Part shown: piece by piece, positions 45,956 through 57,172 of the stretch
Numbering within the stretch: position 1 is the stretch's first letter
Layout: every line of letters starts with the position of its first letter
Translations under genes and position numbers: made by a program
Origin: Oidiodendron maius Zn
Taxonomy: Eukaryota; Ascomycota; Leotiomycetes; Myxotrichaceae
Length of the DNA: 64,000 nucleotides
NCBI GenBank assembly: GCA_000827325.1
Contig: KN832871.1
Location: 1,302,001-1,366,000 of the forward strand
Reading direction: 5' to 3'
Notes under the pieces: model-generated
Told to the model about the DNA's origin: nothing
What the model saw: the letters and a program-made list of their open reading frames with translations, nothing else
The model's database searches: none

Positions 45956-46370
45956 GGCGCACACGGGTCGGGTGGCAATTTTGAATTCCTGGATACCTTT
46001 CGCAGAGAATATGGCCTTACGATACTAGAGAGTTAAGAATTTAGACTATATACATGACAATAGATACCCATCCTTAGATATCTAAGGAGTTCTGAGGCCT
46101 CATGCCATTGGAGAAAGATCTCCTCTTACTCTCTAGGTACGTACAAGAGGTCAATGCTCCCCATCTCAGGAGCTAAAACTTGTCGCGTAAAATAGTCGTC
46201 ACGTGCATCAAATTATTCTTTTCAATTTGCAAACTCTCCAAGACAAAAACGGTTGGCTAACACCACAGTCACCACCAATTTGAATCTCCACCAGTTGGGT
46301 GATTTCACAGCTCTTCTAAAAACTTCGAGCGCCACAAAACTCAAGGCATTCTTACTTTGGAAGACCCAAT
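45956..46370. other. Intergenic region
   Basis: 3' flank of the LCAT-like gene and promoter of the RRM gene. Nothing specific was seen. Confidence 0.5.
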
Positions 46371-47564
46371 ATGGACTCCAGCAACTGGCGCATCAAACGC
46401 GACCCCTCCGAGGTTCCAGCCAGAGACAACACTCCCAAGCGCGATATCCAGCGCCGTGACTTCCGTAGCAGCAGAAGCGGAGGTTACGAGCAAAGATGGG
46501 CTGACAAAAGCTCATCCCTCAAAGAACAGTCACGTGATTCGATGCAACAGCCATTGAGCACCCAACAGGCGGAGCAAGCAGTGGAGGAGGGGCGGCGAGT
46601 GTATGTTGGAAATCTGCCGTACGAGGCAACGGTGAAGGATATCGAGTCGATGTTTGCGGCTCTTGAGATAGGCGTTGAAGCGATCAACATGTCTGTCGAT
46701 CCCATGACGGGAAGGAATCCCTCATACTGCTTCGTCGATTTCAAGACAAAGGAGTTGGCAGAGCAGGCAATGGTGGAGTATGATGGAAAGGACTTTCTTC
46801 GACGACCCCTCAAGGTAAAGCCAGGAGTCAAATCCACCAACGGTAGTGGACGATTCAACAAGTACGATGTCTCCGGATCACCTACTAAGCCAAATACTGA
46901 CGGCTCTGGATTCGACCGCTGGCGCCGTCTCGATTCACCCGATCAGCTGCATAAGGCGGTCGCAGAGGGCCGTCGACTCTATATTGGTGGCCTCCCCAGG
47001 TTCCAGAACAACGCAGACCAGAGCGCCAAGATTCAGGAGCTCTTCGACAACGAGGACATCAAGGTCGACGTGATCGGCAACCTGATCTCGCCGCACGAGT
47101 CGAAGAGGGATGAGAAGGGAAATCACTACTACTGCTTTGTTGACCTGGTCTCCGCGTCCGATGTCGAGGCTGCCATCGTCGCCCTCAACGATCTAGAACG
47201 TTGGGGCTGGCGCCTGAAGGTCAATCGCGCCACTGGCACACCGGCAAAGCTTGGCGAGCGACGGCGCGTATACGTCAGCGGGCTGCCTGAGTTCGACGGG
47301 CCTATGGCTACGGAGGCGGGGATAAAGGAGCTTTTTGGGAAGTACGAGGTGCACACCGTTAGCAAGCTGCTGCAACCACGGGAGCCGAAGAGCGAGGAGG
47401 GCAATCGGTGCTACTGCTTCGTGGAGCTGGCGGACGGTGAGCAGAGGGACGCGGCTATCGCGGAGCTGGATTGGAAGGAGATGTGGGGGTGGAAGGTTAG
47501 GGTCAAGCCAGCTACAGGGACGGAGAGGCAGACCACAACGGCTACGAGGGGATGGAGGGCATAA
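46371..47564 (+). CDS. Protein with three RNA recognition motifs
   Basis: Single-exon 397-aa RNA-binding protein. A basic, Arg/Ser-rich N-terminus of about 70 residues is followed by three RRMs: RRM1 about 76-155 (RNP2 VYVGNL, RNP1 NPSYCFVDF), RRM2 about 197-285 (RNP2 LYIGGL, RNP1 HYYCFVDL), RRM3 about 300-385 (RNP2 VYVSGL, RNP1 RCYCFVEL). RRM2 and RRM3 are similar to each other, each ending in a WGWRLKVNRATGTP / WGWKVRVKPATGTE motif, which suggests an internal duplication. The targets are unknown; this looks like a conserved Pezizomycotina RNP protein without a yeast namesake that I can recall. Confidence 0.93.
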   Translation: MDSSNWRIKRDPSEVPARDNTPKRDIQRRDFRSSRSGGYEQRWADKSSSLKEQSRDSMQQPLSTQQAEQAVEEGRRVYVGNLPYEATVKDIESMFAALEIGVEAINMSVDPMTGRNPSYCFVDFKTKELAEQAMVEYDGKDFLRRPLKVKPGVKSTNGSGRFNKYDVSGSPTKPNTDGSGFDRWRRLDSPDQLHKAVAEGRRLYIGGLPRFQNNADQSAKIQELFDNEDIKVDVIGNLISPHESKRDEKGNHYYCFVDLVSASDVEAAIVALNDLERWGWRLKVNRATGTPAKLGERRRVYVSGLPEFDGPMATEAGIKELFGKYEVHTVSKLLQPREPKSEEGNRCYCFVELADGEQRDAAIAELDWKEMWGWKVRVKPATGTERQTTTATRGWRA

Positions 47565-48068
47565 GACCTGTGTGGCTTGGGTGTTAGAGATGGCACTGGG
47601 CTGTGCAGTTTTTTAGCTGTGATCGACGCCCGCTGTATATATTAAGAGAGGCATTTGCTCGATTTTTGTTCGACATTGGCTGGCTGGTATGTGAACGGCA
47701 CCTAACACACATGAGGTTTACATTTCTAGATAAGTGACGAATACGAAGTGTATGACATGTCCTGAATAGGTGAGCAAATGTCACCAGGGTCCATTATTCC
47801 AAGTGATGTGAACTGCTGAAAGGGAAATAGAAAGAGCGCTTAAATATTGAGAAACACTTAAGTCTCTCCCCTCCCTTTTAAAGAAACAAATAGGTCTGAT
47901 TGATCTACTCGTTGCTGTCACTCTGTTTTGTACTTCCGTGGTCTAACAGCGAAGCGGATGAAACGGTGTGAGTGTGCAAAAATACATCTTGGTTGCCTCT
48001 ACAGCGCCGCTATATTCGCCCGCCCCCGCGCCCCCCTCAAAAAAAAATACATTACATGAGCTCTCCAT
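47565..48068. other. Convergent 3' intergenic region
   Basis: Between the RRM gene and the leftward GST gene. C-rich and A8 tracts occur at about 48020-48048. Nothing else was recognised. Confidence 0.5.
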
Positions 48069-48953
48069 TTATGTCTCGAACATGACCTCGAACTTCCCAT
48101 CGATCTCAGTGATCTTATTCACAGCGGCCTTATAACCAGGCTCTTCCTCTAACCTGTTAACATAAGCAAACAGCTTGGGGTATGTCCCCGCCGTCAAGCC
48201 GGATCTCTCCTTGCCAGCAATCAATGGAAAGCTGAGCATGATATCCGCACCTGTGAGGTGCTGGCCACAGAGGTACTTGCCACCCTCGGGGCAGGAATTG
48301 AGCCTTTCTTCGAGGAACTCGAAGTGCGACTTAAAGTTCGGGTTCAGAAAGGTATTAAAGATCTTGCCAGAGACGATGGCGGTAATGGGCTTGAGGAAGA
48401 ACGGGAGCGGTGCGTTCTTGATTTCTAGACAGAAGTTAGTGCCTTGAAAACATGTAGATAAGATAGAAATGAGCTCACGGAGGGCTACGAGAGCAACTGT
48501 CATGAACGGCATCAAGCTACCCTCGGCATAGTGCATGAAATATCTAAACCGCATCCACTGCTCCGTCTCTCCGCCAACCTTGCCCTCCTGGCCCTCCTTA
48601 TATCTCTTCGGCAGGAGAGTGCTCTCTTGCCCAAAATGGTCTAAGAGGTATTCAACAATAAATGCACTTTCGGCAACAATCACAGGCTCAGTGGATTCAG
48701 GGTGCTTGACGCTGAGGACGGGGGACTTGCCCAGCGCATGGACCTTCTTGAGTTCCGGAGGCGCAAAGTGCGATTGAGGATTCCGATGAAAGATCTCCAG
48801 CTCGTAGGAAAGTTTCAATTCTTCTAAAAGCCATAGGATGCGCTGTGAGCGGGATTGCTCGAGCCTGGGATGTGTTAGATCTTCAGCTCATCATTGCTAT
48901 GGAATGACGTACCAGTAGAGCTTGATGGTAGGCTTTTCGGTCGTGGCAGCCAT
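48069..48953 (-). CDS. Glutathione S-transferase, Gtt1-like
   Basis: Three exons on minus: 48953..48913, 48864..48479, 48424..48069 (260 aa). The 41-nt first exon encodes MAATTEKPTIKLYW and joins LEQSRSQRILWLLEEL, the thioredoxin-fold start seen in yeast Gtt1. The N-domain continues with APPELKKVHALGKSPVL (cis-Pro region) and IVAESAFIVEYLLDHF (Glu-Ser glutathione contact). The C-terminal helical domain holds LCGQHLTGADIMLSFPLI, the conserved N-capping box. Acts in detoxification and oxidative stress, probably at the ER membrane if like Gtt1. The intron donor at 48478 (GTGAGC) converts LVAL-R to LVAL-Q. Divergent to a complex I subunit. Confidence 0.94.
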
Positions 48954-49258
48954 GGTTGATTGATACTCAGAGATAACTTTCTCTCAGCAATTGCAATTAG
49001 GATTCTCCTCACATATACTCTCGTACAGGACGGACCATCTTTCATTTATACTCAATATCTATACTCTATATCTACATGTGCACGATAAGCCTCGGCATCT
49101 ATTTGCCCCACGCCGATCACCCAGTTTTCTTCTGGGGTTTCGTAGTTCGGATCATCTTGCTTCCGCGCACTAGCGAATCCGAGCCTCAAGAGCTTGGCGA
49201 CGACAGACGAACCACCACCATCACCAGAGATATAACGGTGAGCGCCAACATCGTCATC
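48954..49258. promoter_or_regulatory. Shared GST/NDUFB4 divergent promoter region
   Basis: 305 bp between two outward-facing genes. No specific site was identified. Confidence 0.45.
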
Positions 49259-49651
49259 ATGGCGGGCCACCACAAAACTCGTACGTGTCTTGGCTCGGTC
49301 AATTAATTGCCCCATTACTGACGCTCTTGACACAGCCCTCGCAATGGATCCGGCGTTGATCAAGTACAACAGTATGCGTTCTCTTTCACACGCACGCTCG
49401 TTCTCGACAATGGGTTTCTAACTTGGCATAGACATGTACATCAACCGCCACAAGTATTTCCGTTGGAACAGAAAGACGGCGACAGTCGGGTTTGTCTACA
49501 TGGTGGCCATCCCATTCGTCGTCGGATATTTAGGATACAAGACAGATGTGGGTTTGTTCAGAGATTATTTATGATTGTTGGGCTGACTAGTATCTAGGCA
49601 CTGTGGGATATGCGTGGAAAGAGGAGAGGTGACACGATTGTCGAGTTTTAG
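49259..49651 (+). CDS. Complex I B15/NDUFB4-type subunit
   Basis: Four tiny exons: 49259..49280, 49336..49371, 49432..49547, 49598..49651, giving a 75-aa protein that no single ORF would reveal. Sequence: MAGHHKTPLAMDPALIKYNN, then MYINRHKYFRWNRKTATVGF, one transmembrane helix (VYMVAIPFVVGYLGYKTD) and a charged C-terminus (ALWDMRGKRRGDTIVEF). This matches the fungal NDUFB4/B15 accessory subunit of mitochondrial NADH:ubiquinone oxidoreductase in its membrane arm. All four exon phases agree and the total is divisible by three. Confidence 0.9.
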
Positions 49652-49936
49652 CTTCGAGTGGCGGTATAGAAGGCGGTTGGTTTGTACATATCCGGACATG
49701 GAAGTTAAAAAATCAAGACCATTATAAACTTTTTATGCGAGTTTCGTTATCTATACAGAGTCGATTTCTGGCATAAAGCTGGTGGCTTGAATGGCAATTG
49801 GAATGCCACTGAAAAGATGTTCCTATCATGCATCACGGACAAACGCAGTTCTGTATAACTTTTGGTTTGATGCAACTACCTGCTGAACGCCATAACCCAC
49901 GTAGCCCAGATAAGAGAGATATTTGTATCGCCCGTC

Positions 49937-50787
49937 TCAATACCTTCCTCTGCCTCCTCCCCAGTAACCTCCTGAATAGCCACGACCTCTACCTGCAGGC
50001 CCTGCAGGCCCTTCAGGTACCCGCTCCCCTCTTCTCCATTCACCACTCGGCACTCCAGCCCCAATAGGTGGTCCGAATCCGCCACCCCTAGGGCCTCCCC
50101 TACCGCCTCTATAGCCATATCCATTCTCCCGCGGTCCCGTAGGTCCAAGCCGACCAAAATCACCTCTTCCCGCGCCATACCCTCCCCTACTTGAACCGCC
50201 AGGAGGCGGCGCGATCTCTCCATTTGCTAGAGCTGGCAAGATAGCACAAGAAACATAGTCGCCAATGACAAACCTCGCATCCTGTAGTGTCTTCTCTGGC
50301 TCACCACCGAGCGGCCCGGCCATCTGTCCTCCCGCCACAATCGCAGCCTCTTCGTCGTCTGGATAAATTCCTGGACCGCTGTCGCCAATCACCACACTGC
50401 CCAGATCCTTCGTTACATATCTCCCGGGTCCCGAAGCCGGGCCAGGGTTCCGGGTGTCGGGGAATATGAGACGGAAAGCGAGGCGTGTGCCGATTGCTGG
50501 GTCGGGCAACAAATCTGGAATCGCCGTGGTTAGGAGATGCGACAGCTCGCGCAACGTCGCCGTGTGCCAGGTGTAGATCTGTAGGTGAGGCGGGAGTTCT
50601 TCTGAGGAGTAAAATTCGTCCACGCTGGAGAGTGTTAGCGCGTGTCTTGAGAGGGGGGTAGTCCTTGCAGCTGGGCTCACAAGGCTGAGAGTTGACCTTA
50701 CCGATGAAAGCCTCCGGATTTGTAGAAGAGCTTAAGGTAAAAGGGCGTAGTCGTCTGGCGGTCGACTTTGCCAGGTGTAGAGGCCAT
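49937..50787 (-). CDS. sap18: Sap18, Sin3 complex/ASAP subunit
   Basis: Two exons on minus: 50787..50702 and 50624..49937 (257 aa). The ubiquitin-like Sap18 domain fills residues 5-150: RQTTTPFYLKLFYKSGGFHR, then across the intron VDEFYSSEELPPHLQIYTWH, ATLRELSHLL and RLAFRLIFPD, ending with FVIGDYVSCAILP. Sap18 is a subunit of Sin3-HDAC and of the ASAP/PSAP splicing complexes. The C-terminal 80 residues are Gly/Arg-rich (RGG-type: YRGGRGGPRGGGFGPP, GGYWGGGRGRY), suggesting RNA binding, as in other fungal Sap18 proteins. It is divergent to prp18, another splicing gene. Confidence 0.94.
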
Positions 50788-51229
50788 GGCTGCGCAATGT
50801 CTTATTTAGGGACGGCGGGTTTGTAGGAGCATGCTTTGTGGTGTGGGGTGGTGATATGATGTTCCTAAGGATGGACCAAGTTCCAAGCGCGATTCGGGAA
50901 AAGAGCTTTCAAGACAATCCTCGCAACGCATTCCTCTGTGCGCACTCCACGACTCCACGAAATTCGCAGCACTCTTGGCTCTTCACAGCACGAATCCTAT
51001 ACGGTGGTACACCTATCTCTCGGAGGTTGTATCGGGCCGCTTGATAACCATCAGACCCACGAGGGTTCGACATAGATTCTTGTAAAACGCCGAAACGGCA
51101 GGGACAGCAAGGCGCATTACCAATACGGAGTTGGAACGATATTACAAGAACGAGCAATATTCGAAACTATCTCTTGCACGTTCCCTTTTGATTATACAGG
51201 TGTAGAGCTACGAGGACCAAGTCGCAGTT
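50788..51229. promoter_or_regulatory. Shared sap18/prp18 divergent promoter region
   Basis: 442 bp between two outward-facing genes, both linked to splicing. No specific site was identified. Confidence 0.4.
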
Positions 51230-52307
51230 ATGGATTTCGCGTCCCTTATGTCCAAAGAGATAGCCAAGGCTAAACCCAAGGCATCCGCCGATGAGCCTTC
51301 AGCGAAATATAAGAACCGCGCTGAAATTGAAGCTGAGCGAGAGGCTAAATACCTTGCCGAACAAAAAGCTCTCCAGGAAGAGAGAGAAGCAAAGCTGGCC
51401 CAGAAACGAAAGAGACAGGAAGAAGAGGCAGAGGCTAATCGAGCCCGCGAAGAGAAGCGCCAGAAGCTTGCGGAGGAGTCGAGATTACGGAGAGAAGAGC
51501 GGGAAGCAGAGGAAGAGAGAATTAGACGGAAGAGGTTAGGACTGCCCGAGCTAGTGAAGGAGAAGAGTGAGGAGGTTCTAGAGGCAGATGATATTGAGGA
51601 TGACGAGCTGATCGAGAAACTGAGGGCTATGGGGGAACCAAGTACACTTTTTGGAGAGAGTCACAAGCAAAGACTCAGGCGATTTAGGAAATTGGGCGTT
51701 GTCATGACAGACGGCCCTATCCCGACGTCTCTTGAGCTGGTGGACGAGAAGGATATGAAAGTCGATACCATTCCCAACGACGAAGAAGGAAAGAAATATC
51801 TATTTAGGCAACTTGCTTCATACTTCACAATGGTTCTGAGGGAATGGGAATACGCGCTAGATAAGGAGAAGAGAGACACATTCGCGAGCAAGTCTGCATA
51901 TAACGCCATGGTTCAAAGCAGGGAGAATTTGACACCTGTGAGTCGCGCAACTACTCTGGTCATTCTAATCTAACTCCTCTTAGTTATTTCGAAAGTTTGA
52001 AAAGGGTGATGTCGAAGATGGTATTCTTGAACCTATTGTGGAGATTGTTAAAGCCGCGCAAGAACGCCGTTACGTGGATGCAAATGATGGCTATCTACGA
52101 CTGAGTATCGGCAAAGCAGCCTGGCCTATTGGAGTCACTATGGTTGGTATCCACGAGCGTAGTGCGCGGGAGAAGCTGCACGAGAGCGACAAAGGTCATG
52201 TCATGGGAGATGAGATCACAAGAAAGTTCCTGCAGAGTATTAAGAGGTGTTTAAGCTTTGCACAAGTCAGATGGCCGCCTGAAGATATGAGGCAGCTCAT
52301 GGGTTGA
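51230..52307 (+). CDS. prp18: Prp18 pre-mRNA splicing factor
   Basis: Second-step splicing factor of the U5 snRNP. Two exons: 51230..51937 and 51984..52307 (343 aa). The N-terminal half is a long charged helix (KQRKRQEEEAEANRAREEKR-like), followed by the PRP4-like SFM motif (LRAMGEPSTLFGESHKQRLR) near residues 130-155. The helical Prp18 core is at about 175-330: WEYALDKEKRD, the intron after SRENLTP, then LFRKFEKGDVEDGIL, the conserved loop YLRLSIGKAAWPIGVTMVGI, and a C-terminal FLQSIKRCLSFAQVRWPPED. All family landmarks are intact. Confidence 0.96.
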
Positions 52308-52789
52308 TGGATCAATGGCAAACCGATGCCCAAGAACCGCGGGATCTAGCTGATATGCAGAAGCACTGGACACTCTGCTAGTGCCGTGCCCTCGAGCTGT
52401 CGTTTGCGAGACAACCTTGAGGGCTAGGAAACAGCCGGAGCAAATTTATAAATCGAAAGTCATGTTAGTTATAAAATCTCAAGCTAACTGATAGGCTACA
52501 TTCCAATGCCGCCGTTGCTGTTAAGTCCGATTTAAGTGGCGTAGGCATTGGGTTAACCACAGAATAACTGTCAAGAGAGTCAACTAATGTAATCACTGGA
52601 CATAAGGATCCCCTACCTGGATTTTTTTGAGCCTATTTCTCGGACATATGGTATACATGCATTTTAACTGTTTCGTGCCCGGTGGCTCCGCACCAGTCAG
52701 TATATAAGATTCGGAAGAATGCCTCTTTGGCTCGAATCGCCTTACTTGGTACTTAAACACAAAGCGGATTTGACTCTCGAGTGTTCAAT
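52308..52789. other. Intergenic region
   Basis: AT-rich 3' flank of prp18 and 5' flank of a small doubtful gene. Nothing specific was recognised. Confidence 0.5.
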
Positions 52790-53314
52790 ATGCCTTCGTC
52801 AGTAGAGCCAATCCACCTGGTATCGGTTAATATTACACCACAACGAGCGAAAGAACTTGTTGCCATTCTCATTGAGGTATGACAAACAATGGAGGTTGAA
52901 GTTAAATATCTCACATATCGCAGAGAGTCCAAGAGAAGCATAACTTGATACACGTAGCAAATACGGAGGGTTTCCAACCAATCTGAAAACCCCCATTTGT
53001 TAATCGGCTTCCACGATATAGATATATATCTGAGTCACAACGCAGCTTACTTCCTTAGTTGCTCCGCCATAACTACTTGTATTCTCCTCCTCTTCAAACA
53101 GTAAATCACTAATATTCTAATCTCGCATCAGGTATGCTCCAGTCAATGGACTGCTTCACGGCAAGAAGAGATTCTGCAGATTGCTCGGGTCCTCATTCCA
53201 GGAATCAAAACCATAGCAATTCAATCTGGTCTTAATGCTGCAAAGGGTGGTGAAGCAGTAGTAGACTTTTTGGAAGAACAGGTTTTGAGTCTCGGTATTA
53301 TCACGCTTTCTTAG
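52790..53314 (+). CDS. Small hypothetical protein, middle junction unresolved
   Basis: Exon 1 is 52790..52876 (MPSSVEPIHLVSVNITPQRA), joined by a clear 47-nt intron to 52924 onwards (RVQEKHNLIHVANTEG). The last exon, from about 53131 to the stop at 53314, encodes VCSSQWTASRQEEILQIARV and LIPGIKTIAIQSGLNAAKGG. These pieces look like a compact conserved alpha/beta protein (IHLVSVN at the start, two similar helix-strand units). No splice pair keeps the frame between the second and last parts. A +1 shift after VANTEG would read VSNQSENPHLLI, matching the expected strand, so the gene may carry a one-base frameshift, or use an exon I could not place. Function unknown. Confidence 0.45.
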
Positions 53315-53714
53315 GCTGTGGGACTTTATACAGATCTAGATACTTATATACATAAATCACGTACACTTGATCCCATTTATAGTTGTATCCCAGCCACGCT
53401 ACTTTCCTGGGTCGCAGATTCCTTCGCTTAGTATTGAGTGAACCTGACGACGAGCTAGGGGTAACATTCTCATCGATTGACATTTTAGTTAGCAAGGTCT
53501 CATACTGAATGAGTTGCCTCAGTTTGTAACATTACTTCAGCATTTCCACTTAATTCACGATATACCCTGTGTGTCATATTTTCAAGTGAACATGGTGACG
53601 TGTGGAAAGCAAAACGAAAATAGGCTTTCTTACGTCTTGTAAACAAACAACATTTCAAAGCACGTTCAGCCCACACCTCCCACTCTAATTCACAGACATC
53701 CTTGCACACCAAAA
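53315..53714. other. Intergenic region
   Basis: AT-rich, upstream of the nuclease gene. Nothing specific was recognised. Confidence 0.5.
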
Positions 53715-56119
53715 ATGGATAAAGACAATAAGCTGGAGGCTTTGATTGGCGACCCGGGAGTCATACCTGCTTCTGACACGTGGGGCTACAATGTCAAGGC
53801 TCGCCATATCTACGAGGGAACTGACTCGGAGGAAGAGGAAGAGCCAGAGATTCCTCTAAATAAGAGTATCGTAGCTGAATCATCTCGGGCATACGATAAC
53901 TCTGGTACAGTGTATGGTATGGCATACATCACAAATCCATTTTTTATACCGGTTCTAAGTATGTCTAGGCAAGTCCTTGAATGACTCCAAAGCGTATCAC
54001 CTTCAGAAAGGCGAGGTGGCTCCTGAGCCCGAGATTTTTGTCTCTTGGCAGGCAGTCAAGAAATACCCCTACTACTATATTGGAAATGCCAACCGCCAGC
54101 TTGTAAGCATACCAGACAGTTACTCTAATCAGACTCGCCAGGCTGACAATACAGGTTTCTCGACATTTCTTTGATCAGGGAAAGGTCTATAATAACACTT
54201 GGGATTTGTATGTTTCGCGCTATGCACCACATTTACTTCCATTATGCCCTTCTTATTTTAGATATTTTGGCTTGTTTTGGGCACTTTTTAACATGTCACC
54301 AGCTTTTACCTAAATCGCCTTTCGCAGGACATTAATCAATCACCATTAATACTGGTTCCAACAAATCAGTTTGAAAGCTTGCTTAAGACAGTCAATCGGG
54401 AACTAGGTGTACAACTTAGAATCCCTTCCAGCGCAACTAATAATGATGGATTCCGAGCTACTTTCCCGAACGAAGGAACACCGCGACCACGTTACCTGGG
54501 ACGTGCGACCAACAGAGACACTGCTGATAAGCTGCATGCAAATATTCCCCCCAGTACGTACACTCTTGGTGCTTATAATTCATGCATTATCTAGAAGGTA
54601 CATTTACGTGTACTCAATATATAATTTATCAGAAGTCCCCTTCTATACGTTGTGGCTTATATCTGCTAATTGGAACCCATATAGGCACATTCAAGCCGGA
54701 AAGAGAGTCTAGTGTGATGAAAATGCCTTCACAGAAATCCATCGCTGCGTTTAAGGCCAAAGTCGATGCAATTATGAAAACTCAAAAGGTGAAGAAAACG
54801 GCGAAGCAAGAGAAAAAGAAAGTTGAGCGTGCGGCTCAAGAGGAATCTTCTAGACAGTCCATTAAAAGGGTACAAACATACTTGGGTATTCGTCCACCGA
54901 GCTTGGCGCAGCACGCAGAGGAGATTAGGGCCAGACTCCAGAAGAAAAATCTCCAATGGGAGGAATATGATGAAGCCTTCAGAGACGCCATGACAAATCT
55001 CCCACCACCAAAGGCTTTTGATACAGAAAAGCCAGTACCACATCACCAAGAGGAGTCCGTCGTTTTTGTTTGTGTCGATGTCGAGGCGTACGAGAGAAAC
55101 ACTCGCCAGATCACTGAGATTGGCATTGCAACGCTTGATACAAAGGACCTCGAATCTTTGAACTCAGGTGACGGGGGAGTTAACTGGTGGCAAATGATTC
55201 GAGCCCGGCACTTCCGAATCAATGAGTACAAGCACCTAAATAATACTGAATTTGTCTACGGGTGCGCGGATAGATTCGAGTTTGGGTACGGTCAATCTTG
55301 GTTGAGACGAGTTTCGCTGCACTAACTGACTATGTAATAGTGAGAGTGAATTTATTAACTTAAAAGACGCTCCACATGTGGTTTCGACCTGCTTTAAGCC
55401 TCCATTCTCCAAGCCAGGATTAGATGCTTGCTTCAACGAAGGCAAGAAGCGGAATATCGTCCTTGTTGGCCATGATGTACAATCGGATATCAGATTCCTC
55501 AAAACTGTTGGCTATGACGTCCGGACACTCTCAACTCTCATAGACATGGCAGATACGTCCTTGATGTGGCGTTCCTTCAAAAAGGAAAGTAACCCTCGAA
55601 ATTTGGCTACAATCCTCTCCGAATTGGGCATCATTGCCTGGAACCTGCACAATGGGGGTAATGATGCTGTTTATACCCTTCAAGCTATGATCGGTATTGC
55701 GATCCGATCTTTGACGGACCCAAATCAAACCGATAACAGAGAAGAAGGAAAATACAACTACGCTCCCGAGTAAATCTGATATTAACATTATATCACATCC
55801 TGTACTAACTGTTGATAGGCCACTAGATCAAGTAACTACCACCAAAGCATGGGACATCGAAGAGGGCTGGTTCTCTGGAGATAACAGCGATGGAGTAGGT
55901 ATCTATGAGGCAAAAAGCCCAGTGGATGCCACTGATGCCCAGTCGAATGTCAGGGAATATTTGGAACACCTTCAACAGCCACAGAGCGAAAAAGATTGGG
56001 CTAATGCAATAACACCGAGTTATGAACCCATGATTGAGGATATAACCTGGAAGACAGGGCAGCTCACAGCTGAGGATACGACTTTAACCGAAGCTGGAAA
56101 AAGTACGCCTGACTGGTGA
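53715..56119 (+). CDS. DEDDh exonuclease-fold protein, Gfd2/YDR514C-like
   Basis: Seven exons: 53715..53904, 53969..54102, 54179..54211, 54328..54553, 54685..55285, 55341..55769, 55819..56119 (637 aa; in frame throughout). The N-terminal 250 residues form a fungal-specific module (FVSWQAVKKYPYYYIGNANR, PLILVPTNQFESLLKTVNRE, PRPRYLGRATNRDTADKL), then a basic coiled segment (KKTAKQEKKKVERAAQEESS). The RNase H-like domain starts near residue 325 and keeps all five acid/His positions: CVDVEAYE (D, E), VGHDVQSDIRFL (D), and HNGGNDAVYTL (H, D). Yeast Gfd2 and YDR514C share this fold; substrate unknown, RNA likely. The donor at 54212 (GTTTCG) is weak, but it is the only junction that keeps frame. 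Confidence 0.85.
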
Positions 56120-56466
56120 AATAAAGATGGGAGTGAACTTCACTACTGCAAGACCAACACCTAACACTTCTTGCTTAAAGCTAGAGCCCTGTGCTATTCA
56201 CTCGTATATGCGAGCAAACCATACGCCTGAGAAGTTTGTGGTTTCAAGCCCCATTCTCGAGCTGTAGTAACTGTACGAAGACAATCCAACACACTATAGC
56301 AAGCTTATGATAACTTGTGACTTTGATTAGAATCAACTAATTCAGAGAAGAGATCGGCCATTTTGGCTTGAAGGATGTTGCCCTTAAACGCCACCGCTGA
56401 TGCTATGCAATACACACAATATACACAAGATATACAAGATGCTGAGCCTCATCGCTGTGCGGACTT
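56120..56466. other. Convergent 3' intergenic region
   Basis: 3' flanks of the nuclease gene and pam18. A GGTTTCAA at about 56241 looks B-box-like but lacks an acceptor stem. Nothing else was recognised. Confidence 0.5.
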
Positions 56467-56899
56467 TCAGCCATTTCTCTCCAGAAACTCTTTGGCCTCA
56501 TTGACCTTCGTTGCCAAGTAGGGACTGCCACCACGATCGGGATGATTCAACATCATCAATGTCCGGTGGTTTTTCCGGATCCTTTCCTTCGTAATTTGGC
56601 GTTCGCTACAAGTGCTACGTTAAACCGGTAATCGCGTGAGGTATTCAAGATAACGTACTTCAGTTGCAGAATGAGAGCGGCTTCTCTGCGGTTCATCTTA
56701 GGCTCGAAGCCCCCTTTATAAAATGCCTTCCCTAATGCGCCAACCGCTTCACCCCTATATCTTCGCAACGCGACCAATCCTGCTCTGCCCTGTGTAATGA
56801 AGTCAGCTTGTCATCCTGGGGCGAGTGAAGAGGGTTTTATGAACGTACGAGAAAGGCCGCCGCAGCTACGCCCACGCCAATTTGGATCAGAGAGGCCAT
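56467..56899 (-). CDS. pam18: Pam18/Tim14 J-protein of mitochondrial import motor
   Basis: Three exons on minus: 56899..56849, 56789..56659, 56605..56467 (106 aa). An N-terminal transmembrane helix ([20 protein letters not shown]), spanning the inner membrane, is followed by [20 protein letters not shown] and [20 protein letters not shown], then the J domain with an intact HPD in [20 protein letters not shown] and the ending [10 protein letters not shown]. It stimulates mtHsp70 ATPase at the TIM23 channel. Divergent to rlp24, 273 bp between starts. Confidence 0.95.
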
Positions 56900-57172
56900 T
56901 GTGGTCCAGAATGATGCCCCAGCTATGCCTCGGTATCTGCAACAAATCCAGTCCGCAGATAGAGTAACTTGATTATGATAGTTCAAGGTGATAGTCAAAA
57001 TGGCAATGTTTGGTTGTTCCCGATACCACCCGCAGAATTTCAAAGCCAGTCGACAAACACGGATACAGTTTAGCGCCGTCAGTTTATCGCAGTGACTAAG
57101 CGAATAGACCACAAAATTTTAGTTATCGAAAGCGAGAAACAAAAAGTACATTTGGAGAACAACACCGCCAAG

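Noticed and set aside
56150-56290. tRNA-like GGTTTCAAGCCCC sequence
   Set aside because: No matching acceptor or anticodon stems.
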